Positions 1-6,828 of a stretch of DNA of 64,000 nt are shown here, piece by piece; within the stretch, counting starts at the first letter, position 1, and every line of letters begins with the position of its first letter. Both the position numbers and the translations under genes were made by a program. Source of the stretch: Primorskyibacter aestuariivivens (GTDB taxonomy: Bacteria > Pseudomonadota > Alphaproteobacteria > Rhodobacterales > Rhodobacteraceae); assembly GCF_028023675.1 (NCBI RefSeq), contig NZ_JAQIOZ010000006.1, positions 1-64,000 on the forward strand. Reading direction: 5' to 3'. Under the pieces are notes generated by a model. It saw nothing but the letters and a program-made list of their open reading frames with translations, did not search any database and was not told where the DNA came from.

Positions 1-172
1 CGGCAAACCCCCAGCCGTGGTCTACTGGCTAAGAAAAGACGAAACCCAATCAGGTCAGCAGGAGCAAAGAGTAGCTTAATTTACGCTGAACACTGTCCAA
101 ACACTGGGGAGTAGCTCAGTTATCTGGTTGCCTGTGATAAGCACGTATTGCACTCCAAAGGGACGCCGAAGC

Positions 173-706
173 ATGGAAATTTTCAACTGTGATAGATGGG
201 ATGCCCGGTTCTTTGCAATGGCAGACCTCGTCGCGTCGTGGAGTGAGGATCGCAGCAGACGGGTCGGTTGTGTTGTCGTCGGCGATGCCAACGAGGTCAG
301 ATCGACCGGCTACAATGGCTTGCCGAGAGGTGTGAATGCAGAACACTCGGAGCGCCATTCACGCGACAACGGCGAAAAGTACCTGTGGTTCGAACACGCC
401 GAGCGAAATGCGCTGTTCAACATGCTCCGTGCTGGCGTGTCCACGTCGAACTGCCGGATGTATTGCAACAGCTTTCCCTGTGCTGATTGCGCTAGGGCAA
501 TTATCCAATCTGGGGTTGGCGAGCTTCGGACCTTTGCGCCAGATTTGAAGGACAAGAAGTTCGGCAGACACTTTGAGGTCGCCTTGGAGATGTTCAAAGA
601 AGGTGGCGTGACTGTAAGATTTTACTCGCGAAACGACGATTTGATATCCGGTGTTTTTGGTGTCTTAGAGGAAACACGCAACCCAGACAGCGGTTTTTTT
701 CGATAG
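173..706 (+). CDS. dCMP deaminase-like protein (ComEB/deoxycytidylate deaminase family)
   Basis: The 177-residue product has the zinc site of cytidine/deoxycytidylate deaminases: HAE at residues 75-77 and PCADC at 102-106 (Zn ligands H75, C103, C106; catalytic E77). It also has the GYNGLPRGV motif near residue 47 that is typical of dCMP deaminases, which make dUMP for dTMP synthesis. The family is usually 150-190 residues, so it looks complete. The ATG at 173 is preferred over one at 128, because the family begins close to the WDARFFAMADLVASWS helix. It is the first gene of the island and lies beside a DNA methyltransferase and Vsr. A role in phage-type nucleotide metabolism or defence is possible but unproven. 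A related nucleoside deaminase specificity cannot be excluded. Confidence 0.8.
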   Translation: MEIFNCDRWDARFFAMADLVASWSEDRSRRVGCVVVGDANEVRSTGYNGLPRGVNAEHSERHSRDNGEKYLWFEHAERNALFNMLRAGVSTSNCRMYCNSFPCADCARAIIQSGVGELRTFAPDLKDKKFGRHFEVALEMFKEGGVTVRFYSRNDDLISGVFGVLEETRNPDSGFFR

Positions 707-764
707 TTTGTTCGGGCAACCACGCATCGAAATGCCTCTTTGAGGCTAAGTGCCTCTCGCTTGG

Positions 765-2282
765 TCAAACCAGATCAGAAAAGACGGGTAACAGAGCCTC
801 CGCAATCTGCCGCGCAAGAAACGGCGGCACTGCATTGCCAACCTGCACGAACTGCTCAGTGCGATTGCCCATGAAGTGGTAGTTGTCTGGGAAGGTTTGC
901 AGCCGTGCGGCCTCGCGCACCGTCAGGCTGCGGCACTGCGTCGGGTCGGGATGAATGAAGTAGTGCCCGTCCTTCGAGATGTGGCTCGTTACCGTCGAAG
1001 CCGGAGCATTACCGACCTGCACACGGAACCTGTCGTTGAACTTGCCCGTTTTCCAGTTCCTGTGGTTTGGCGCCAGGATGTCTGGAAACTGGTGCGCGCG
1101 CGGGCTCTGACCCTCGGCCTTCGCGAAACAGGCGGCATAGAGGTAGCGGGCAAGATCGGATGGCATATGACCTCGAGTTTGATGACCCGAAACTCCGATC
1201 AGGTTCGGGTCGTCGAGGAACGCGGCAAGCTCGGGCTGCAGTTTCATTGATAGGGGTTTTCGCGCGTGGTTCGTTCGGCCCATCTGCGACGTTGCCAGCA
1301 ATCGCTCCTCGACACGATCCAACTCATCTCGAAAACTGCGAAAGTTCTCACCTGGGTATTCCCGAGTGATCTGACCAACGGCTTCGATCGCATCTACAAC
1401 AGCGTCATACCAGGCATGTTCGTCGTCGCGTCTGCTCAATCCGCTTCTCAGCCGCGGCAATCCGGTCAACATGTCCTTGACCTGGACCATCGTGCTCCGC
1501 CGATGAAGTCTGGGCGCGGAGACCGCGTCAATATCCGATCTGATGCCAACGATGATCACCCTGTGGCGTGCCTGCGGCACTCCGTGGTGTTCTGCGCGAA
1601 TGACGAAATCCTTCGGTTCGGGATGATCGCCCGGCTGGATGTTGGCCGTCAAGGACACGAGTCTGTAGCCGGGACCAGCATGTTGGAGATCAGACAAGAC
1701 CTGTTCGAAGATCGCCAACCCCTCGACAGACGAAGAGAGCATGCCCTTGACGTTCTCCATTACGAAAACAGCGGGACTCAACTCATTCAAGACACGACAA
1801 TATTCGCGGTAGAGGAAGTTGCGCTCATCGTCTTTCGGTCTGTAGTCCTCAATGCCTGCGTTACGTGAGCGCCCGGCAAGGGAGTAAGCTTGGCAAGGCG
1901 GGCCACCGATCAACAGCGTTCGATTGCCCGCCGTTCTTTTTGTTTCGGTAATCCTCTCCGACAGGAGCGCGGCGGTTTCTGGCTTCCCGAGCTCTGCGCA
2001 AACGGTCTCATTCTCGGCGGCATTCCATTCACGCGGATAGAGATTCTTCCAATCCGGGCAGTCGTGCTTCCCGGAAATCCATGAATAATACTCGGGTGGC
2101 AACTCGCTGAACTGGCGCAAGAACGCGCGAAGTCGGAGTGTCTTGTGCGCAGCACTATCCTTCTCAATCGAGACAGAAATCTCGTAGGCACGAGAACCAT
2201 CCGCGTGCATGCACGATGAAAATCCCTCGCCAAGGCCGCCCGGGCCGGAAAATAGATCAATTATCTGAACGGGTTTTGACAC
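765..2282 (-). CDS. DNA (cytosine-5-)-methyltransferase, solo
   Basis: This 505-residue enzyme transfers a methyl group from S-adenosylmethionine to C5 of cytosine in a specific DNA site. Visible C5-MTase motifs are motif I DLFSGPGGLGEGF (residues 9-21), the catalytic loop GGPPCQAYS with nucleophile C130, ENV at 176-178, QARHR (motif VIII) and the C-terminal TVREAARLQTFP plus VQVGNAVPP (motifs IX-X). The start is GTG at 2282 with GAGGAG about seven bases upstream. A nearby ATG is in another frame. It is divergent from vsr with 57 bases between. No partner restriction endonuclease is recognisable in the window, so it is a solo enzyme or its partner lies further left. The recognition site cannot be read from sequence. 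Confidence 0.93.
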   Translation of the reverse strand: MSKPVQIIDLFSGPGGLGEGFSSCMHADGSRAYEISVSIEKDSAAHKTLRLRAFLRQFSELPPEYYSWISGKHDCPDWKNLYPREWNAAENETVCAELGKPETAALLSERITETKRTAGNRTLLIGGPPCQAYSLAGRSRNAGIEDYRPKDDERNFLYREYCRVLNELSPAVFVMENVKGMLSSSVEGLAIFEQVLSDLQHAGPGYRLVSLTANIQPGDHPEPKDFVIRAEHHGVPQARHRVIIVGIRSDIDAVSAPRLHRRSTMVQVKDMLTGLPRLRSGLSRRDDEHAWYDAVVDAIEAVGQITREYPGENFRSFRDELDRVEERLLATSQMGRTNHARKPLSMKLQPELAAFLDDPNLIGVSGHQTRGHMPSDLARYLYAACFAKAEGQSPRAHQFPDILAPNHRNWKTGKFNDRFRVQVGNAPASTVTSHISKDGHYFIHPDPTQCRSLTVREAARLQTFPDNYHFMGNRTEQFVQVGNAVPPFLARQIAEALLPVFSDLV

Positions 2283-2339
2283 TGCATTACTCCTCGATCT
2301 CCTCTTTCCAGGTTTTCGGACTCATGGCAAGGAGTAGGA

Positions 2340-2804
2340 ATGGTAGACATCGTTGATGCCAGAACCCGCTCACGGATGATGAGCAACATTCGCGGCGAGG
2401 ATACAAAGCCCGAGCTTGCTCTCAGAAGGGCTCTTCACGCGCGAGGATTTCGATTCCGGTTGCATGTGAGGGATGTCCCCGGAAGGCCTGACATCGTGTT
2501 TCCAAGGTATCGCGCGGTCGTGTTCGTTCATGGGTGCTTCTGGCACCGTCATGCCGGTTGTCGATATGCAACCGTTCCCAAGACCCGCGCGGACTTCTGG
2601 AACAAGAAATTTGCCGCAAACGTATCCAGAGACGCTGCCGTCCACGAGAAGTTGACCAGCAAGGGGTGGCGAGTTGCGACCGTTTGGGAATGCGCTGTCC
2701 GGAACCCTGACGCATTGACGCAAACGGCAGAGAAGGTGGCAATTTGGCTCAAGTCAGATGAGCTTGGAATGGAACTCGGCGAACTTCAGGTTGAGCCGGA
2801 TTAG
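2340..2804 (+). CDS. vsr: Very short patch repair endonuclease Vsr
   Basis: Vsr nicks next to T:G mismatches that arise when 5-methylcytosine deaminates, so it protects sites methylated by a companion Dcm-type enzyme. The 154 residues carry the family signature MMSNIRGEDTKPE near the N-terminus, the PGRPDIVF motif whose aspartate falls at position 51 as in E. coli Vsr, and the zinc/aromatic segment VHGCFWHRHAGC at 63-74. An AAGGAG Shine-Dalgarno precedes the ATG by five bases. It is divergent from the cytosine methyltransferase, which is the expected partner. It is full length with no missing key residue. Confidence 0.93.
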   Translation: MVDIVDARTRSRMMSNIRGEDTKPELALRRALHARGFRFRLHVRDVPGRPDIVFPRYRAVVFVHGCFWHRHAGCRYATVPKTRADFWNKKFAANVSRDAAVHEKLTSKGWRVATVWECAVRNPDALTQTAEKVAIWLKSDELGMELGELQVEPD

Positions 2805-2879
2805 ACAATGGCGCACCGGGCCGTTGTTGTTGCCCTGTCAATATGCTTGAAACATCTGGATCGAACGCCGCCCCATAAG

Positions 2880-2895
2880 GTTGTCGATTGACAAC
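2880..2895. promoter_or_regulatory. Palindromic operator in front of the HicA-like/HTH pair
   Basis: GTTGTC-GATT-GACAAC is a perfect 6-4-6 inverted repeat. Its right arm contains the TTGACA hexamer (2888-2893) of the putative promoter, so a protein bound here would occlude RNA polymerase. That is the usual layout for antitoxin autoregulation. The likely binder is the helix-turn-helix protein encoded two genes downstream (inference). Confidence 0.55.
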
Positions 2896-2916
2896 TTAAT
2901 TCAGAAAGCCTATATC
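2888..2916 (+). promoter_or_regulatory. Putative sigma-70 promoter of the HicA-like/HTH operon
   Basis: A consensus TTGACA (2888-2893) is followed after exactly 17 bases by TATATC (2911-2916). The ATG at 2917 comes immediately after the -10 hexamer, so a normal start site would fall inside the first codons. Either the transcript is nearly leaderless with an unusual start site, or the true -10 or translation start differs. Confidence 0.4.
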
Positions 2917-3195
2917 ATGTCCCGAAAGCCGCACAAGTCCAAGGAGATCGAGGCGGTCTTGCGTGAGCTGGAAGCCTTGGGGTGGACGGTCACTCTGCGT
3001 TCCGGGCGCGGGCATGCCTGGGGCCTGATCAGGTGCCCGAACAACGATCCGGACTGCCGGTGCGGTGAGTTTTGTCAGATGGGGGTCTGGTCGACGCCCC
3101 AAAATCCGAGCCGGTTTGCCCGGCAACTGAGGAACCGAGCGCTAGGCTGTACGAAGCTCGACAATGCCGATGATGGCGCTCAAGAGGATGAATGA
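2917..3195 (+). CDS. HicA-like small protein (putative toxin of a toxin-antitoxin pair)
   Basis: The product is 92 residues from the ATG at 2917. A TTG at 2881 would add 12 residues but sits in the operator. The pattern is that of a small double-stranded-RNA-binding-like fold: a helix (KEIEAVLRELEALGW), a strand with GRGHAWG where HicA has its GSHH catalytic-histidine loop, a Cys-rich turn (CPNNDPDCRCGEFC), then WSTPQNPSRFARQLR. HicA toxins are mRNA interferases, but the assignment here rests only on this layout. The next gene begins one base after the stop (TGA-g-ATG), so the two are translationally coupled. I recall similar pairs in other proteobacteria and actinobacteria without known function. 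Confidence is high that it is a gene and low on the activity. Confidence 0.6.
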   Translation: MSRKPHKSKEIEAVLRELEALGWTVTLRSGRGHAWGLIRCPNNDPDCRCGEFCQMGVWSTPQNPSRFARQLRNRALGCTKLDNADDGAQEDE

Positions 3196-3196
3196 G

Positions 3197-3790
3197 ATGG
3201 CAGAAATCGAATTCGAACTGGTCTTCGCTCTTCCCGAAGGCGATCACGACGCATTCGATCTGATGGACGCTGTCTTCGAGGCCGGGTTCGAGGACGCCAT
3301 CGTTGGCACTGGAGTCCCTAGTATGATCGGGATCGCACTGGAAGCAGCCAGCGATAATGCCGAAGACGCCATTCTAGACGCTGCACGCGCGATCCAGAAA
3401 CAGCTTCCCGCTGGCTCTGTATTGCGCGAAGTGCGCCCGGACCTTGTCAGCCTTGCTGATGTCGCAAAGCGGCTCGACGTGACACGCCAGTCGCTCCAGA
3501 AGCGTAAAATGCCGTTGCCCAGCCAAGGCGGCCTTTTCCGCATGGAAGAGGTTGCCGTCGTCATCATGGAAGCTGCGCAAGGTAAGGGCGCAGGAACCCG
3601 CAAGGGGCGTTTCTCCGTCGAGAAGGCTGCTAGATGGCTGAGTGCTGGCAAGCCCGCGCGCAGGGTCAACGCTGGTCTTGCCGTTGGCGTCATTGACGGT
3701 ACGACGCTGGAAATCCGTGAAGATGCCAAGCACCTCCTCTACGCGGACAATCCGGCAGGCGACTCACTGAATAGTGCTGGTGCGGCCTGA
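3197..3790 (+). CDS. Helix-turn-helix protein, putative antitoxin/repressor partner
   Basis: The 197-residue product has an N-terminal alpha/beta segment (IEFELVFALP, then FDLMDAVFEAGFEDA) and a central helix-turn-helix, VSLADVAKRLDVTRQSLQKRKMPLP (about residues 87-111), followed by a basic linker and a poorly conserved tail. The start is the ATG at 3197 with AGAGG eight bases upstream. An ATG at 3188 would overlap the previous gene. The tight coupling and the operator-promoter upstream fit an autoregulating antitoxin. No enzymatic motif is visible. The N-terminal domain may contact the HicA-like protein, which is inference only. Confidence 0.6.
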   Translation: MAEIEFELVFALPEGDHDAFDLMDAVFEAGFEDAIVGTGVPSMIGIALEAASDNAEDAILDAARAIQKQLPAGSVLREVRPDLVSLADVAKRLDVTRQSLQKRKMPLPSQGGLFRMEEVAVVIMEAAQGKGAGTRKGRFSVEKAARWLSAGKPARRVNAGLAVGVIDGTTLEIREDAKHLLYADNPAGDSLNSAGAA

Positions 3791-3837
3791 ACTTCCAAAA
3801 GCTCGTGTCGGGGGAGGCGCGCTTGCTATACCGTAGT

Positions 3838-3862
3838 TTGGCAAACGGTCCCCATTTGCCAA
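3838..3862. repeat. Inverted repeat between convergent gene ends
   Basis: TTGGCAAA (3838-3845) and TTTGCCAA (3855-3862) form a perfect 8-bp stem with a 9-base loop. A further small palindrome, TTGGCACCAA, lies at 3871-3880. The site is in the only gap between the HTH gene (+) and the relaxase gene (-). There is no T-run for an intrinsic terminator. A factor-dependent terminator, or part of an oriT next to the mob genes, are both possible. Confidence 0.4.
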
Positions 3863-3882
3863 CCCACGGCTTGGCACCAAAC

Positions 3883-5439
3883 TCAATGCGTCAGCCCCCG
3901 GTCCATGTCCCGATCCCGCGCCTCTAGCTCTGTCTCAGCCACTCTTCGGCGTGCCTCGCTAAGCTCAAGCTCTCGTTCAACTTCGCGTCCAGCGCGTTGT
4001 AGGTGGCCTCTTCGCTCAGCAAGCCACGCAACGCCTGCATTGACGCGATCTGCGAGCGTATGAGCAACGTCGCGCAGCCCGCGATACCATCCAACTGGGC
4101 TTGCAGCCTCTTCGTCGAGCGCGCTTCCAAACCGCTCAATTCCTGCGCTGAGGTTTCGCAGGCCGTCACCAACCGTTCGACGCAGGCGAGCAAGTCGCGC
4201 TCCAAGGCTGTCAGGGGTGTCGTCATTCATTTCTCCTCGATCTTGATGCAGATGACCGGCGTCCCGGCCAGTGTGCAGGTCTTCAACTCGGTCCTGGCGG
4301 GGTCCAGCGTCAGCCAGGTCTGCTCCCCCTGGTCGATCCGCGTCAGGCCCAGTTCCGTCAGCTCCGAGCGCGTCAGCAGCGACGTCCAGAACCAGCTCGC
4401 GGCCATCATCGAGGCGATCCCCGTTACGATCAGCCCCGAGATCAGCCAGGGCGAGATCGTCAGCCAGCGCCTGATCTGCTCGGTCCGCGTCTCGAACAAG
4501 CTCCTGTTCTCGTTCAGGAAGCGGCGCGTATCGTTCTCGATGATACGCCGCGCGTCGTTCGCAATACCCGTCAAATCGCTCCTGAAGCTCTCCAGCTGGG
4601 ATGCCATCGAGGCGGCGTAGTCCTGGCGTATCGTGTCCAGCTCCGCGTTCAGTTTCTCGCTCAGCCGGGTCGGCTTGCCAGTCTTCATGGAAAATCTCTC
4701 CTTTCAGGCGCCAGCGTTCGCCGGTTTCGGGGTCCTGTGCGGTCAGGTAGGCTTTGCCGACGCGCGGCAGGTCGAAGCCTGCGTCCGTGAGCACGTCGAT
4801 CATGCTGGCGCGATCCTCGATCAGACCCACCGATATCTGATCGAGGATCCACGCATGCAGCTCGTCGCGGCCTTGGGCGCGGGTCGGGGCCTCGATGGTG
4901 TCGCGCACTTCTTGGGCGCGTTCCAGCTCCATCGGGTCGGCCCAGCCGTGGCGCTGGTTCATCATGTCGCGCAGACTGTCAAAGGCGTCCTGGTAGCCCG
5001 GGGGCGCGATATTGAGGCTGCGCCCGGTGGTCAGCTCAAGGCGCGGGGTGCAGAAGTGCAGCTCGATGCGGTCCTCGTGGCTGTGACGGACCCAGAGCAT
5101 GTCGTATTGCTCGCCGTCCAGCCCTGCGAAGGCGAGTAGCTCGAAGGCGTCCATCACCTCGGCCTGCTGCGCCTCGCTGGGGGCGTCCTGAGCGGCGAAG
5201 CTGATCACGCCTGCGCGGTAGGTCCATCGGTGTCGGCTGGCGTCGATCAGCGCCTCGGTGCGGCTGGGATCACCTCGCAGCACCTCGGGCAAGGGATCGC
5301 GCGTCACCATGAGGGGCTGGCCCTCGGCATCGCGTATCAGGTCGCGGTTGTCGTCATAGGCCAGCACACGCTCGGCCACGAGATAGCCGACCGGCCCCGC
5401 GCCCGCGCCCTTGCCGTTTGGGAAGAACTTGATCAGCAC
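3883..5439 (-). CDS. mbeA: Relaxase, ColE1 MbeA-like (MOBP family)
   Basis: This protein nicks oriT and pilots single-stranded DNA in plasmid mobilization. I place the start at GTG 5439, overlapping the mobC stop in GTGCTGA, because only from there (VLIKFFPNGKG...) does the protein look like a relaxase; the open frame upstream is the shadow of mobC. From this start (518 residues) the candidate catalytic tyrosine falls at Y19 (GPVGY), the same position I recall for ColE1 MbeA. The metal motif reads H119-x6-E126-x-H128 (RHSHEDRIELHF), that is HEH where ColE1 has HEN. The last third is Asp/Ala/Arg-rich, and two other genes are read there out of frame. Transfer genes (type IV secretion) are absent, so it would depend on a helper. 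Confidence 0.85.
   Translation of the reverse strand: MLIKFFPNGKGAGAGPVGYLVAERVLAYDDNRDLIRDAEGQPLMVTRDPLPEVLRGDPSRTEALIDASRHRWTYRAGVISFAAQDAPSEAQQAEVMDAFELLAFAGLDGEQYDMLWVRHSHEDRIELHFCTPRLELTTGRSLNIAPPGYQDAFDSLRDMMNQRHGWADPMELERAQEVRDTIEAPTRAQGRDELHAWILDQISVGLIEDRASMIDVLTDAGFDLPRVGKAYLTAQDPETGERWRLKGEIFHEDWQADPAERETERGAGHDTPGLRRLDGIPAGELQERFDGYCERRAAYHRERYAPLPEREQELVRDADRADQALADDLALADLGADRNGDRLDDGRELVLDVAADALGADGTGPDADRPGGADLADAGPRQDRVEDLHTGRDAGHLHQDRGEMNDDTPDSLGARLARLRRTVGDGLRNLSAGIERFGSALDEEAASPVGWYRGLRDVAHTLADRVNAGVAWLAERRGHLQRAGREVERELELSEARRRVAETELEARDRDMDRGLTH
3924..4226 (-). CDS. mbeD: MbeD/MobD-like mobilization protein nested in the relaxase gene
   Basis: This is a 100-residue, predicted largely helical protein beginning MTTPLTALERDLLACVERL, which resembles the short coiled-coil MbeD proteins of ColE1-type plasmids (entry exclusion/mobilization). 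It starts directly after the mbeB stop (TGA-ATG) with a strong GGAGA ribosome-binding site. It lies entirely inside the 3' part of mbeA in another frame. Its position as the last gene of a mobC-mbeA-mbeB-mbeD order supports the call more than the weak sequence likeness. Confidence 0.65.
   Translation of the reverse strand: MTTPLTALERDLLACVERLVTACETSAQELSGLEARSTKRLQAQLDGIAGCATLLIRSQIASMQALRGLLSEEATYNALDAKLNESLSLARHAEEWLRQS
4227..4688 (-). CDS. mbeB: MbeB/MobB-like mobilization membrane protein nested in the relaxase gene
   Basis: The product has 153 residues: an N-terminal helical, charged half (residues 1-70), one hydrophobic segment (about 77-99, ISPWLISGLIVTGIASMMAA) and a C-terminal domain ending in a small strand-rich motif (TLAGTPVICIKIEE). 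This is the architecture of ColE1 MbeB/MobB, which anchors the relaxosome at the membrane. It is read in a different frame within mbeA and has its own AAGGAGAG ribosome-binding site eight bases before ATG 4688. That site argues that it is a genuine overlapping gene and not a shadow. Confidence 0.72.
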   Translation of the reverse strand: MKTGKPTRLSEKLNAELDTIRQDYAASMASQLESFRSDLTGIANDARRIIENDTRRFLNENRSLFETRTEQIRRWLTISPWLISGLIVTGIASMMAASWFWTSLLTRSELTELGLTRIDQGEQTWLTLDPARTELKTCTLAGTPVICIKIEEK

Positions 5440-5891
5440 CGTCGCGCCTCTTCGAGAAGCTGGGCGAGCTGGCGTTCGATCACCAAAAGGCGGCGCGCGA
5501 CGGTCAGACTGTCGAGGTCGGCGCGGCCCACCAGCATCGCGCGGTTCAGCCAGCGCGCGATCTGGTTGAGGTTGCCGCCGATGCGTCCGACGGCCAGCAC
5601 CAGCGCCGGATCGACGCGCGGGACCGGCTTGCGTCGGCGCGCTTCGGTCAGACCAAGCGCCTCGCGCAAGAGCGTTGCGGCGGGCAGGCCTGCGGCTTCG
5701 GCCTTGGCGCGCAGCAGGGCCTTCTCTGCCGCCGTGCACCGGAAGACGAAGGTCTCCGTCAGCGGCTCCTTTGCGCGGGCTTTTCCCGCGCCGGCGGGGT
5801 TCGAAGGGGAGGCTTGCCGCCCCTCGCAAGGTCCCGTGTCAGAAGCGCCAGCGTGTGACATGGGTCGCCTTGCTGTTTCCTCAGACCGCAT
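5433..5891 (-). CDS. mobC: MobC/MbeC-like relaxosome accessory protein
   Basis: The 152-residue basic protein has the MobC layout: an N-terminal ribbon-helix-helix-like part (ETFVFRCTAAEKALLRAKAEAAGLPAATLLREALG) and the hallmark GRIGGNLNQIARWLNRA segment near residue 100. MobC-type proteins bind oriT and help the relaxase open it. The start is ATG 5891, preceded by GGGGGAGAA and overlapping the end of the upstream initiator gene by 11 bases. The stop overlaps the relaxase GTG start by seven bases. The three overlaps make initiator-mobC-mbeA one transcription unit. Confidence 0.85.
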   Translation of the reverse strand: MRSEETARRPMSHAGASDTGPCEGRQASPSNPAGAGKARAKEPLTETFVFRCTAAEKALLRAKAEAAGLPAATLLREALGLTEARRRKPVPRVDPALVLAVGRIGGNLNQIARWLNRAMLVGRADLDSLTVARRLLVIERQLAQLLEEARRC

Positions 5892-6732
5892 GGCGGTTCT
5901 CCCCCACGGTCGGGGCGACATCCTGCGGAAGACGTGAAGCGCGATGCATCTGGCGTGGTGCAAAGGACGTGATGCGGGGTGCTGACGACGCGGCGCATGC
6001 ACCAACCTGCGCCTGACGGATGACATCCCGCAGAAGACGCAACTGCGCCTGCCATGCCGCGCTGTCCGCCGGGGCCGGTGTCCGTGCTGGAAGCCAATAG
6101 CCCAGGTGATGCTCATGCGGTGACAGGGGCAGGCTGCGCTCCAGCGTGGTCATCCCTTCCCGGGCCAGCCGTGCATCCCAATCCCGGACAAAGCAGATGC
6201 CCCTTGGGACAAAAACCAACTCCGGGCGCGTTCCGCCGGATTGCCCTTCATCGGGCAAATCCGGCGCGGACGCGGCCCCCTGTTCTTTTCTAAGTTCTTG
6301 ATCTCTGTTCGGGGGGCGATCCTGTCCCCCTTTGCCGGACAGGTCTGTCCCGCTTTGCGGACAGGATTGTCCCCCTTTGCCGCGGCTAAGCGGGACAACC
6401 TTGTCCCCCTCCCGGCGGCGCTCGGTGGCCATTCTCAGGGCCGCTTCGGTCGGGCGGTAGCGCGAGGATTTCCCCTTGTTGGTCCCGCGCTCCACGGTCA
6501 TGTAACCCGCCGCCTCGACCTTGTTCAGCGCGCGTTTGACTGACTTGGCGTGCTTGCCGATGGCTGCGCCGATAGTCTCGAAGGACGGGCGGCTCTCGCC
6601 GGTCTCGTGGTCGGCATGGGCCAGCGCCAGGTAGAGGGCCACGCGCAGGGCGTTGTCGTCCAGCTCGTGGTCGGTGACCATCTCCAGCAGATATTGCAGC
6701 TTGATCTTGCAGAAAGGCAGAACCTCAGACAT
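5881..6732 (-). CDS. Plasmid-type replication initiator / helix-turn-helix protein with an internal repeat array
   Basis: The 283-residue product begins with a winged-helix-like domain (DNALRVALYLALAHADHETGESRPSFETIGAAIGKHAKSVKRALNKVEAAGYMTVERG, residues 25-83 in rough terms) of the kind found in plasmid and phage replication proteins (HTH_36-like). The middle (about 110-150) is a low-complexity linker with recurring KGGQ, produced by a cluster of DNA palindromes. The C-terminal part has no recognised enzyme motif. ATG 6732 has a GGAGGGG ribosome-binding site. It heads the mob operon and is the gene nearest the tRNA. It may be an initiator, or only a regulator, of the element. Confidence 0.6.
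   Translation of the reverse strand: MSEVLPFCKIKLQYLLEMVTDHELDDNALRVALYLALAHADHETGESRPSFETIGAAIGKHAKSVKRALNKVEAAGYMTVERGTNKGKSSRYRPTEAALRMATERRREGDKVVPLSRGKGGQSCPQSGTDLSGKGGQDRPPNRDQELRKEQGAASAPDLPDEGQSGGTRPELVFVPRGICFVRDWDARLAREGMTTLERSLPLSPHEHHLGYWLPARTPAPADSAAWQAQLRLLRDVIRQAQVGACAASSAPRITSFAPRQMHRASRLPQDVAPTVGENRHAV
6314..6406. repeat. Array of four 14-bp palindromes inside the initiator gene (candidate iterons)
   Basis: Units on the + strand are GGGCGATCCTGTCC (6314-6327, degenerate), GGACAGGTCTGTCC (6337-6350, perfect 6-2-6), GGACAGGATTGTCC (6359-6372) and GGACAACCTTGTCC (6393-6406, perfect 6-2-6). Each is followed by C-rich sequence, and after three of them CTTTGC. Start-to-start spacings are 23, 22 and 34 bases, close to two, two and three DNA turns, so all face one side of the helix. 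The layout resembles origins located within an initiator gene, as in lambda O. Confidence 0.6.
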
Positions 6733-6828
6733 CAGCCCCTCCCGCGATTGCGATCACGGGCGCGATCTGGTATTCATACCGTGCAAACTTTTCGATTTGG
6801 CCGTTGACGGGGGTTCCAGCCCAGTCAG

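Noticed and set aside
110-150. tRNA-like GGGGAGTAGCTCAGTT string
   Set aside because: It resembles a D-arm, but no anticodon or T-arm follows and the ATG at 173 comes too soon.
238-250. GGAGTGAGGAT as a possible att duplicate of the tRNA-Pro 3' end
   Set aside because: Only about eight matching bases, inside a coding sequence; chance level.
5440-5829. N-terminal 130-codon extension of the relaxase frame
   Set aside because: It is the out-of-frame shadow of mobC (Arg/Pro/Gly-rich) and relaxase similarity begins at GTG 5439.
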